Origin: Caulobacter sp048541825
GTDB lineage: Bacteria; Pseudomonadota; Alphaproteobacteria; Caulobacterales; Caulobacteraceae
DNA length: 64,000 nt
Assembly (NCBI RefSeq): GCF_048541825.1
Contig: NZ_CP183332.1
Location: 2,108,001 to 2,172,000, forward strand
Direction: 5' to 3'
Below the pieces are notes generated by a model that worked only from the letters and a program-made list of their open reading frames with translations, was not told where the DNA came from and made no database searches. Positions 24,545 to 32,133 of the stretch are shown piece by piece. Both the position numbers and the translations under genes were made by a program. Each line of letters opens with the position of its first letter. Position 1 is the first letter of the stretch.

Positions 24545-24904
24545 TCAGTACCGTTCCTCTTGACCGCCATCGCGGTCGCTTTGCAGAGCGCGAACCAGTT
24601 CCAGTTCGCTCATCTGCATGTGGCTCGGATCCGCCAGCAGGGCCAGGGTCTCGGCTTCTTCTTCGGCTTCGGTGTGCTCATCGACGCGCTGCAGCGTGCT
24701 GATCAGCTGTTCCTTGAGGCCTTCGTGATCGACGACGTCGTCGGCGATCTCGCGCAGGGCGACGACCGGGTTCTTGTCGTTATCACGATCGACCAGCAGG
24801 GCGGCGCCAGCCGAGATGCCGCGCGCCCGATGGGCGGACAGCAGAACCAGTGCGAAACGGTTCGGAACCTTCTCGACGCAATCTTCGACGGTGACGCGGG
24901 CCAT
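24545..24904 (-). CDS. rpoZ: RNA polymerase omega subunit
   Basis: The 119-residue protein starts MARVTVEDCVEKVPNRFALV, the omega signature, followed by RARGISAGA and NPVVALREIAD. Omega stabilises the beta' subunit and in many bacteria forms part of the ppGpp site. It is directly upstream of spoT on the same strand, the usual rpoZ-spoT arrangement, which links ppGpp synthesis to one of its receptors. Confidence 0.96.
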   Translation of the reverse strand: MARVTVEDCVEKVPNRFALVLLSAHRARGISAGAALLVDRDNDKNPVVALREIADDVVDHEGLKEQLISTLQRVDEHTEAEEEAETLALLADPSHMQMSELELVRALQSDRDGGQEERY

Positions 24905-24948
24905 GAATTCCTCGGGCTAGCCGTGACGCTCTGCAAAATAAGGGTTTG

Positions 24949-24970
24949 AGCGGCGTTACGCAACGCCGCT
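24949..24970. other. 9-bp inverted repeat between folK and rpoZ
   Basis: Arms AGCGGCGTT / AACGCCGCT flank a 4-base loop. It lies between folK (stop 25041) and rpoZ (start 24904). It may be a weak folK terminator or mark the rpoZ promoter region; no T tract follows directly. Confidence 0.45.
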
Positions 24971-25040
24971 GAGTCTTTGCCCGTCTTTCGCGAGGGGGCG
25001 CTTATGCCCGCTTCGCGCCGGTAAGTCCAGTGCGCGAAGT

Positions 25041-25529
25041 TCAGGGCCTGGCGTCGCGTCCAACGCTGGCGGCGTTCGCCAAGTGGGCGGCGGTCTCGCC
25101 GCTGACGGGATGGCGCCAATCCGGCGCGATCTCGGCCAGGGGTCCCATCACAAACAGGCGCTCATGAGCGCGCGGGTGCGGCGCCATCACGACGTCGGAA
25201 ATCACACGGCGGCCGTGAGCGATCAGGTCGAGATCCAGGGTCCTGGAAGCATTGAGCTCTCCGCGCACGCGCCCGAAGCGCGCCTCGATACGATGCAGGG
25301 CTGCAAGCGTCGCCGCCGGATCAAGCAAGGTTTTCACCACCGCCACACCGTTCAGATAGGCAGGCCCGGCTGGATCAGGCCAAGCGGCGGATGTCCACCA
25401 CGACGAGCGCGCCACCACAGCGAGACCCTCAGAGGAAAAGGCCTCCAGCGCGGCTTCCAACAAGGCTTCGCGACTCGTGTAGGCTCCCGACAGATTACAG
25501 CCGAGCGCCACGATTATGGTCTCGTCCAA
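25041..25529 (-). CDS. folK: 2-amino-4-hydroxy-6-hydroxymethyldihydropteridine pyrophosphokinase
   Basis: HPPK moves pyrophosphate from ATP to 6-hydroxymethyl-dihydropterin in folate synthesis. Its N-terminal motif IIVALGCNLSG and the catalytic region RTLDLDLIAHG followed by APHPRAHERLFVMGPL are present. TTG 25529 is chosen because it opens directly before the first strand and gives 162 residues, the normal size. The frame is open far upstream only as a shadow of the opposite gene. A divergent NYN gene starts 40 bases away. Confidence 0.92.
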   Translation of the reverse strand: MDETIIVALGCNLSGAYTSREALLEAALEAFSSEGLAVVARSSWWTSAAWPDPAGPAYLNGVAVVKTLLDPAATLAALHRIEARFGRVRGELNASRTLDLDLIAHGRRVISDVVMAPHPRAHERLFVMGPLAEIAPDWRHPVSGETAAHLANAASVGRDARP

Positions 25530-25568
25530 GCCATTTTGATCGACCGTATTTTCCAAGGACTTGCCGCT

Positions 25569-26168
25569 TTGACCTTCCATCCCACAGACCGTCTGGCCCT
25601 GTTCATCGACGGGGCCAACCTCTACTCGGCCGCCAAGGCGCTGGGCTTCGACATCGACTACCGCAAGCTGCTCGACGAGTTCAGAAAGCGGGGCGTTCTG
25701 ATACGGGCGTACTACTACACCGCCATCAACGAGAATGACGACTATTCGCCCATCCGGCCGCTGGTCGACTGGCTCGACTACAACGGCTTCACCCTCGTCA
25801 CCAAGCCGGCCCGTGAGTTCACCGACAGCCAGGGCCGCAAGCGCTGGCGTGGCGACATGGACGTCGAGATCGCCGTCGACATGCTGCAGATGGCCGAGAC
25901 CGCCGACCATCTGGTGCTGTTCTCCGGCGACGGTGACTTCCGCGCCCTGGTCGAGGCCGTGCAGCGCAAGGGGCGCCGGGTGACCGTGGTCTCGACGATG
26001 AAGAGCCAGCCGCCGATGACCAGCGACGACCTTCGCCGCCAGGCAGACGACTTCGTCGACCTGAACGACCTGGCCAACATCGTCGGTCGTCCACAGCGCG
26101 CGCCTGCGCCACGCCCGATGGTCGACGCCCGCACCCAGGCCGAACGCGAGGCGGACGATGAATATTGA
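25569..26168 (+). CDS. NYN domain (LabA/DUF88-like) protein, putative RNase
   Basis: The PIN-like NYN fold is recognisable from the first Asp in LALFIDGANLY, the acidic site in GDMDVEIAVDML and LFSGDGDF, and a later MTSDDLRRQADDFVDL. NYN proteins are metal-dependent nucleases, usually on RNA. TTG 25569 is chosen because AAGGAC lies 8 bases upstream and the conserved strand follows at once. This gives 199 residues. The end overlaps the start of a uracil-DNA glycosylase by 11 bases, so the two are probably co-translated. The C-terminal tail is proline- and charge-rich. Confidence 0.85.
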   Translation: MTFHPTDRLALFIDGANLYSAAKALGFDIDYRKLLDEFRKRGVLIRAYYYTAINENDDYSPIRPLVDWLDYNGFTLVTKPAREFTDSQGRKRWRGDMDVEIAVDMLQMAETADHLVLFSGDGDFRALVEAVQRKGRRVTVVSTMKSQPPMTSDDLRRQADDFVDLNDLANIVGRPQRAPAPRPMVDARTQAEREADDEY

Positions 26169-26841
26169 GCAGCCCTCCAACATCGCTGGCGAACAGGTCC
26201 CCTCACCCGCCGAGCCGCCGCGCGACTGTCCGCTGTGTCCTCGGCTGGTGGCCTATCGCCGCGAGAACCAGGATCTCTATCCCGACTGGTTCAATGGACC
26301 CGCGCCGTCGTTCGGCGACCGGGATGCGCGGCTCCTTATCGTGGGACTGGCCCCCGGTCGCAAGGGGGCCAACCGCACCGGGCGGCCGTTCACCGGCGAC
26401 TATGCCGGGACCCTGCTCTACGAAACCCTGATCAAGTTCGGCTTCGCCACCGGCAAGTTCGAGGCGCGACCGGACGACTCCCTCAGGCTGATCGGCAGCG
26501 CGGTGACCAACGCCGTCCGTTGCGCCCCGCCCGGCAACAAGCCCGAGACCCGCGAGGAGAACACCTGCAGGCCCTTCCTGACCAACCGGATAGAGGCCTT
26601 CCCGAGGCTGAAGGCCATCGTCACCCTGGGCGACGTGTCGCGGCGGAATGTGCTGAAGGCCCTGGGCCTGAAAGGCTCTGCCGGCATCCCCGGCCATGGC
26701 TCGGAGTTCCAGGCCGGCCCCTATCGGGTGTTCAACAGCTATCACTGCTCGCGGCTCAACACGAACACGGGCCGCCTCACTACGCCGATGTTCGAGGACC
26801 TGTTCGCCCGCGTGAAGGCCTATATCGAGGCGGCCGGCTAG
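26158..26841 (+). CDS. family 5 uracil-DNA glycosylase (UDGb-like, iron-sulfur)
   Basis: Motif A reads VGLAPGRKGANRTGRPFTGD, which has the Gly-Ala/Pro-Gly pattern of UDGb. Motif B is YHCSRLNTNTGRLT, with Cys where UDGb usually has Pro (SYHPSRQNTNTGR). The iron-sulfur cysteines are CPLCPRL (residues ~23-29), C in AVRCAPPGNKP, and a later Cys in ENTCRP. UDGb removes uracil and related bases from DNA. The 227-residue length is normal. Overlap with the NYN gene suggests an operon linking RNA and DNA metabolism, but no shared pathway is known. Confidence 0.88.
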   Translation: MNIEQPSNIAGEQVPSPAEPPRDCPLCPRLVAYRRENQDLYPDWFNGPAPSFGDRDARLLIVGLAPGRKGANRTGRPFTGDYAGTLLYETLIKFGFATGKFEARPDDSLRLIGSAVTNAVRCAPPGNKPETREENTCRPFLTNRIEAFPRLKAIVTLGDVSRRNVLKALGLKGSAGIPGHGSEFQAGPYRVFNSYHCSRLNTNTGRLTTPMFEDLFARVKAYIEAAG

Positions 26842-26865
26842 AGGCGCCGAAACCAGAAGCGCCGC

Positions 26866-27903
26866 CTAGATCAGCCCGGTGGTCTTCAGGCGCACCCTGG
26901 CCAGGATGTCGTCGGCGGTCAGGAACAGGGTGTGGCCGTCCTCGCCGAACGCGCAGTTGGCGATGGGGCGACCCGCGTCGATGACGCCGATCAACTCGCC
27001 AGCTGGCGTGATCACCAGCACACCGCCAGGGCCCGTGGCGTAGAGGCGTCCCTCGGTGTCCAGGCACATCCCATCCGGCAGGCCCGCACCCCCGGACTTG
27101 TGCAGGGCCATGGCGTCGAAGAACAGCTGGCGCTTCACCGGCAGGCCGTCGTCGCCCAGGTCATAGACCATAATCACCGGCCCTTCAGGATCGGATACGG
27201 CGACATAGAGCCGCTTCTCATCTGGGGTCAGCGCCAGGCCATTGGGGAAGGTCAGCTTGTCATCAACCACGACGACCGAGCCGTCGGGGCGCCGCAGGTA
27301 GACGCCGTTGAACGCCATCTCCTTCAGCGGCGAGTTGTTCATGCCCTCAAGGCCGTAGGGCGGATCGGTGAAATAGATCGCGCCGGCCATCGCCCCCGTT
27401 TGGGCGACAGCCAGATCGTTGGGACTGCTGAATTTCTTGCCCTGATAGCGGTCAAGCAGGATCGTCTTCTGCCTGGTCTTCAGATCGACTCTGGAGATCG
27501 CCCGGTTCCCATGGTCGCAGACCAGCAGCGCGCCTGCGGCGTCCAGCGCCAGGCCGTTCGAGCCAGGCTCGCGGAAGGCCTTAGTCGGCGGGCCGTCATA
27601 GCCCGACGGCTTGAGGAACACGCTCGCGCCGTCAGCCTCGCTCCAGCGATACATCGTGTTGGCGGGCACGTCGGAGAAGACAAGATAGCCACCCTCCCTC
27701 ACCCAGACCGGCCCTTCGGACCAGACGAAGCCGTCGGCCAACTGTTCGATCCTGGCGTCGGGCGCGACCACCGCGTCCAGCGCGCGAGACAGGCGACGGA
27801 TGCTTCCAACCGTCGGACGGGCGGCGTGGGCAGACACGGAGAACCCTCCGGCAAGAACGGCGGCGCTGGCCCCCAGGGTGATGGAACGGCGCGTCGGCGT
27901 CAT
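26866..27903 (-). CDS. SMP-30/gluconolactonase family protein, Tat-exported
   Basis: The N-terminus TRRSITLGASAAVLAGG is a twin-arginine-like signal peptide. The mature part is a six-bladed propeller with FVWSEGPVW at the start, PDGMCLDTEGRLY and a late NCAFGEDGHTLFLT, the set seen in SMP-30/gluconolactonases. It probably opens a sugar lactone in the periplasm. It converges with the glycosylase gene. A perfect palindrome lies 18 bases upstream of the start, so an operator controls it. The nearby glpK is on the same strand but separated by 78 bases with that operator in between. Confidence 0.87.
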   Translation of the reverse strand: MTPTRRSITLGASAAVLAGGFSVSAHAARPTVGSIRRLSRALDAVVAPDARIEQLADGFVWSEGPVWVREGGYLVFSDVPANTMYRWSEADGASVFLKPSGYDGPPTKAFREPGSNGLALDAAGALLVCDHGNRAISRVDLKTRQKTILLDRYQGKKFSSPNDLAVAQTGAMAGAIYFTDPPYGLEGMNNSPLKEMAFNGVYLRRPDGSVVVVDDKLTFPNGLALTPDEKRLYVAVSDPEGPVIMVYDLGDDGLPVKRQLFFDAMALHKSGGAGLPDGMCLDTEGRLYATGPGGVLVITPAGELIGVIDAGRPIANCAFGEDGHTLFLTADDILARVRLKTTGLI

Positions 27904-27921
27904 GGGGTTGGGTCCTCACGT

Positions 27922-27939
27922 TATGACAGCGATGTCATA
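27922..27939. promoter_or_regulatory. palindrome TATGACA-GCGA-TGTCATA before the SMP-30 gene
   Basis: Perfect 7-bp arms flank a 4-base centre. It lies 18-36 bases upstream of the start codon of the lactonase gene. The TGACA/TGTCA arms resemble GntR-family operators. No regulator gene is adjacent, so the protein that binds is unknown. Confidence 0.6.
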
Positions 27940-27981
27940 GCAATCCTCCCCTTCTCTGGCGACCCGCGTTACGCGCTGGGG

Positions 27982-29484
27982 TCAAAAAAGTCGGGTGCGG
28001 ACGCGCGGCACAGCGTCCAGCCAACGCGCATAGGCCGCCTCGCGCTGATGCAAGGGCATGGATGGGGTCAAACCCTCGGCAGCGGGACGCGCGGCAGCCG
28101 CCTGTTCCAGCGAGGCATAGACGCCGGCCCCCAGGCCCGCGAACAGCGCCGCACCCAAGGCGGTTGTTTCCAGATAGCTGGCCCGCTGGACCTGCATGCC
28201 CGTCAGGTCCGCGAGCCGCTGCGAGAACCAGGCGCTCTTGGACATGCCCCCGTCGATCCGGAGTTGGGCGTCGTCTCCGAAAGCTTCCGGAGCATCGGCG
28301 CGCATGGCCTCGATCAGGTCGCGACTCTGCAGGGCGCAGGAATCATAGGTGGCCGCCGCGATCTCGGGCAGGCCGGCGTCCCGCGTCAGTCCGAAGATCG
28401 CGCCCCTTGCGCCCGCGTCCCACCAGGGCGCCCCCAGCCCGGTGAAGGCGGGCACCACCACCACGCTGTGGTCGGACCTGGCTGCTCGCGCCAGGGCTTC
28501 TGCGGCGCGCGGGCCACCGGTGATCCCAAGCCCCTCGCCCAGCCACTGGATCGCGGCGCCAGCGACGAAGATGGACCCTTCCAGAGCATAAGTCGTCTTG
28601 CCGCCGACCCGCGCCGCGACGGTGGTCAGCAGGCGCGAACGCGACACCGGTCGGGTCTCGCCGGTGTTGATGAGCATGAAACAACCCGTCCCGTAGGTGG
28701 CCTTCATCTGGCCGGGAAGAATGCACCCCTGCCCCATCAGAGCCGCCTGCTGGTCGCCAGCAACGCCCCGGATCGGAACCTCACGGCCCAGAACATCCGC
28801 AGTCGTGACACCATAGTCGTCAGCGCAGTCCAGAACCTTGGGCAGCAGGCTGTCCGGCACGTCGAGAAGGTCGAGCATCGCCGGCGACCACGCCTGGGCC
28901 TCGATGTCGAACAACAGGGTGCGCGAAGCGTTCGTGGCGTCGGTGGCGTGCACCTTTCCACCCGTCAGTCGCCAGATCACCCAGCTGTCCATGGTCCCGC
29001 ACAGGAGTTCGCCGGCCTCAGCGCGCGCCCGGGCGCCCTGCACGCGGTCGAGGATCCAGGCGATCTTGGCGCCCGAAAAATAGGGATCCAGCAACAGCCC
29101 TGTCACTTGGGAGACCTGCGCTTCATGGCCGGCCGCGCGCAGCCGGTCGCAAGCGTCGGCGGTGCGCCGGTCCTGCCAGACGATAGCCGGATGGATCGGT
29201 CGCCCCGTCGCCTTGTCCCAGACCACCACAGTCTCGCGCTGGTTGGTCACGCCAATGGCGACGACGTCGGCGACATCGCGACCGGACGTCTCCATGGCCT
29301 CTCTCATCACAGCCACGCAGGCCGCGAAGATCTCCTCGGCGTCGTGCTCCACCCAGCCGTCGGCAGGGTAGCTTTGCCGCAAAGGCCGCGTTGCATCGGC
29401 CAGGGCGCCGCCTGTCGCATCGAACAAGATCGCACGGGTGCTGGTTGTGCCCTGATCCAGGGCCAGAATCAGTTGTTCAGCCAT
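27982..29484 (-). CDS. glpK: glycerol kinase
   Basis: The FGGY-family kinase shows ILALDQGTTSTRAILFD at the N-terminus, AIGVTNQRETVVVWD, the glycerol-site region IVWQDRRTA, and the later ATP-side motifs GTMDSWVIWRL, YGTGCFML and GGMSKSAWFSQ. It phosphorylates glycerol to glycerol 3-phosphate. ATG 29484 is chosen over the longer frame because it matches the family start; the length is 500 residues. No glpD, glpF or glpR is near, so it is an isolated glp gene here. It diverges from the DUF2336 gene. Confidence 0.94.
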   Translation of the reverse strand: MAEQLILALDQGTTSTRAILFDATGGALADATRPLRQSYPADGWVEHDAEEIFAACVAVMREAMETSGRDVADVVAIGVTNQRETVVVWDKATGRPIHPAIVWQDRRTADACDRLRAAGHEAQVSQVTGLLLDPYFSGAKIAWILDRVQGARARAEAGELLCGTMDSWVIWRLTGGKVHATDATNASRTLLFDIEAQAWSPAMLDLLDVPDSLLPKVLDCADDYGVTTADVLGREVPIRGVAGDQQAALMGQGCILPGQMKATYGTGCFMLINTGETRPVSRSRLLTTVAARVGGKTTYALEGSIFVAGAAIQWLGEGLGITGGPRAAEALARAARSDHSVVVVPAFTGLGAPWWDAGARGAIFGLTRDAGLPEIAAATYDSCALQSRDLIEAMRADAPEAFGDDAQLRIDGGMSKSAWFSQRLADLTGMQVQRASYLETTALGAALFAGLGAGVYASLEQAAAARPAAEGLTPSMPLHQREAAYARWLDAVPRVRTRLF

Positions 29485-29626
29485 ACTCGCGCCTCCCGCC
29501 CTCAAGCTTCACCCGTGACAACTCGCCGCTGCTTTTATCGCGTGTCGAGCCGCCCTGTTTAAGCATGTTTTCATTTGCTGACAGCAAGGTCATGCTCACA
29601 CAATTCGGGATTCGAGGAGGCTGGTC

Positions 29627-30739
29627 ATCCAAGCCGTCCAAACCGCCAAGCTTCTGACACTGGCGCGCAGCCGCGATCCGGGCGATCGCGAACGGCTGCT
29701 CACTGGCATCATTGAACTTTGCGAAGCTGGCCAGTCCGCCGGCGCCCCAACCGATCCCGATATCCAGTGCCTGCTCGATTCGATCTTCATGACTCTGGTC
29801 GTCGAAGCCGAGCGCGATATTCGCCAGCGCCTGTCTGAGCGCCTGGCTGACGCTCCCTGGGCACCGTCGGCCCTGATCAACATCCTGGCGCTCGACGAGA
29901 TCGAGATCGCCCGCCCGATCATCGCGCGCAGTCAGGTGCTGCAGGATCACGACCTGATCCGCCTGATGGTGCAGGCCACTCTGGAACACCAGATCGAGGT
30001 CGCGCGCCGCCCGCGCCTGTCGGCTTCTGTGGTCGAAGCCATTCTGGCCCGCGACGAGCACGCCGTCCTGACGGCCCTGGCCAGCAACGACACCGCCGAG
30101 CTATCGCCCGACAGTCTGCGTCGCCTCGTTGGGCGCGCCAAGGACATCGTCGCCCTGCGCTCCCCGCTGGCGCGTCATCCGCTGCTTTCCAGCGAATTGG
30201 CCGAACAACTCTATCTGTGGGTCGGAGGCGCCTTGCGCGACGCCCTCACGAACCGCTTCCATCTCGATCCCGAAACGATTGCGCTCGCCCTCGACCAAAC
30301 GCTCCGCGCTGCCCATCGCGGCGACAGCCCAGCGCCGGACGGGGGGGTAGAGTCGGACGAAGATCGCGCGGAAATGGAGCGCTCACTGGTCGAAAAGCTC
30401 GACTCTGCCGGGCAACTGCGGCCCGGCTACCTGCTGCGGGTGCTGCGCGAAGGCCGCCTGACGTTGTTTGTCACGGCCCTTGCGCGTCTGGGCCGCTTCG
30501 AATCCCCCCAGATCCGCCGCGCCATCGATAGCAACCGCCCTGAACTTCTGGCCCTGGCCTGCTCTGCGGTTGGAATCGATCGGAGCGTGTTTCCGACCAT
30601 CCTGGAACATGTGCGTCAGCTGAACGGCGGTCGTCCCGGCGGCGGCGACGAGGGCGCCAGACGCGCCGGCAGCGCCTTTGGCCCGTTCACACCGGACATC
30701 GCCGGAATGGCTTTCCGACAGGCCGTCGGCGCGGTTTGA
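29627..30739 (+). CDS. DUF2336 family protein, non-canonical start likely
   Basis: A 370-residue, mostly helical, repeat-like protein with conserved phrases RDPGDRERLL, AERDIRQRLSERLA, NILALDEIEIARPI and DRSVFPTI. This is the DUF2336 family found in Caulobacterales and relatives; its function is unknown. The first canonical start in frame is ATG 29789, inside the conserved region. The upstream 54 codons encode plausible family sequence (AKLLTLARSRDPGD). A perfect AGGAGG at 29615-29620 is followed 6 bases later by ATC 29627, used here as the start; CTG 29621 abuts the AGGAGG. It may be read with nadK downstream, 32 bases away. Confidence 0.8.
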   Translation: MQAVQTAKLLTLARSRDPGDRERLLTGIIELCEAGQSAGAPTDPDIQCLLDSIFMTLVVEAERDIRQRLSERLADAPWAPSALINILALDEIEIARPIIARSQVLQDHDLIRLMVQATLEHQIEVARRPRLSASVVEAILARDEHAVLTALASNDTAELSPDSLRRLVGRAKDIVALRSPLARHPLLSSELAEQLYLWVGGALRDALTNRFHLDPETIALALDQTLRAAHRGDSPAPDGGVESDEDRAEMERSLVEKLDSAGQLRPGYLLRVLREGRLTLFVTALARLGRFESPQIRRAIDSNRPELLALACSAVGIDRSVFPTILEHVRQLNGGRPGGGDEGARRAGSAFGPFTPDIAGMAFRQAVGAV

Positions 30740-30771
30740 CAAGCCGGGAGGCTTCGCGCCTCTTGGGTGCG

Positions 30772-31554
30772 ATGTACCAGCCACAACCCTTTCTGACTCG
30801 CCTGACCTTCAAGGCCAGTGATCGCCCCGAGGCCGAGGAGGCGCGAGATCGCCTGATCGCCCGATATGGCGACGTCGGCGAGGAGTCGGCTCAGGTGATC
30901 GTGGCCCTGGGCGGCGACGGCTTCATGCTGGAAACCCTGCACGCCGCCATTGCCAGCCAGACCCCGATCTACGGCATGAACCGCGGCTCGGTCGGCTTCC
31001 TGATGAACGAATACAGCGAGGATGACCTGCTGGAGCGGATCAACGCCGCCGAGCGCACCGTAATCCACCCTCTGGCTATGACCGCAATCGACTCCCATCG
31101 TCGCAACCACCGCGCCCTGGCGATCAACGAGGTCTCGCTGCTGCGCCAGACCCGCCAGACCGCCAAGCTGCGCATCTCGATCGACGGCAAGGTCCGGATG
31201 AGTGAACTGGTCTGCGACGGTGCCCTGATCGCTACACCGGCGGGGTCAACAGCCTATAACCTCTCGGCTCACGGACCGATCATTCCCATCGGCGGCCAGG
31301 TCCTGGCGCTCACGCCGATCAGTGCCTTCCGTCCCCGGCGTTGGCGCGGGGCCTTACTGCCGCGCTTGGCGCGCATTACCTTCGAGATCATCGAGGCCGA
31401 CAAGCGCCCCGTCAGCGCCGTCGCCGATAACTTCGAGGTTCGTGACGTGCTAGAAGTCCACATCTCTGAAGACCGCGGCACCAGCCTGGCGATGCTGTTC
31501 GACGCCGGTCGCAGCCTTGACGAACGCGTACTCGCAGAACAGTTCTCCGCCTGA
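30772..31554 (+). CDS. nadK: NAD kinase
   Basis: The diacylglycerol-kinase-like NAD kinase core is seen in VIVALGGDGFMLETLH (GGDG nucleotide motif), GMNRGSVGFLMNEY and ATPAGSTAYNLSAHGP. It makes NADP from NAD. ATG 30772 gives 260 residues, which is usual for alphaproteobacteria; TTG starts at 30736 and 30763 would lengthen it slightly. It follows the DUF2336 gene by 32 bases and precedes an Hpt gene on the same strand. Confidence 0.93.
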   Translation: MYQPQPFLTRLTFKASDRPEAEEARDRLIARYGDVGEESAQVIVALGGDGFMLETLHAAIASQTPIYGMNRGSVGFLMNEYSEDDLLERINAAERTVIHPLAMTAIDSHRRNHRALAINEVSLLRQTRQTAKLRISIDGKVRMSELVCDGALIATPAGSTAYNLSAHGPIIPIGGQVLALTPISAFRPRRWRGALLPRLARITFEIIEADKRPVSAVADNFEVRDVLEVHISEDRGTSLAMLFDAGRSLDERVLAEQFSA

Positions 31555-31645
31555 GACGTTGCGCCGCAGAGAAACGCAGGTCTCATTCGTTGTTAACGCC
31601 TGCTATGATAACGATCTCGAAATATCCGCCGCCGGGGAGGCGATC

Positions 31646-32128
31646 TTGACAACTAAGCCCACCGCCGAAGTGATCCAGGTGCCTAACATGCTGAAGCTTA
31701 AGGTAGGCGGACGCGGCGGCATCGACATGGCCGCGATCGCCAAAGCCGAGGCTGCTCTCAAGAGCTTGTCCGGCAATTTCGCCCAGTGGCTGCAGGACGA
31801 AATCACCAAGCTCGAGGCCGCGCGACAAGACGTGAAGACTGAGGGCCTGACCGCCGTCACGGTCGAGACCCTGTATCTTCGTGCTCACGACCTCAAGGGT
31901 CTGGGCGCCACCTACGAATTCCCGCTGATCACCCGCATCGCCGCCTCGCTTTGCAAGCTGATCGACGAGCCCGAGACGCGACTGTCTGCGCCGATGTTCC
32001 TGGTGGACGCCCATATCGACGCCATCAAGGCGGCGGTGCGCGGCGACATCAAGGTCGACACGCACCCCGTCGGCAAGGCCCTCGCCGAAGAACTCGAAGG
32101 CCGGGTTACGGAATATCTGAAGGCCTGA
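31646..32128 (+). CDS. histidine phosphotransfer (Hpt) domain protein
   Basis: The phosphorylated histidine is in YLRAHDLKGLGATYEF, which matches the HxxKG motif of Hpt four-helix bundles. TTG 31646 is chosen because GGGGAGG lies 5 bases before it; the upstream open frame overlaps nadK. This gives 160 residues. Hpt proteins pass phosphate between hybrid kinases and response regulators. No hybrid kinase is adjacent, so partners are unknown. The N-terminal 50 residues are not part of the Hpt core. Confidence 0.85.
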   Translation: MTTKPTAEVIQVPNMLKLKVGGRGGIDMAAIAKAEAALKSLSGNFAQWLQDEITKLEAARQDVKTEGLTAVTVETLYLRAHDLKGLGATYEFPLITRIAASLCKLIDEPETRLSAPMFLVDAHIDAIKAAVRGDIKVDTHPVGKALAEELEGRVTEYLKA

Positions 32129-32133
32129 ACGCC

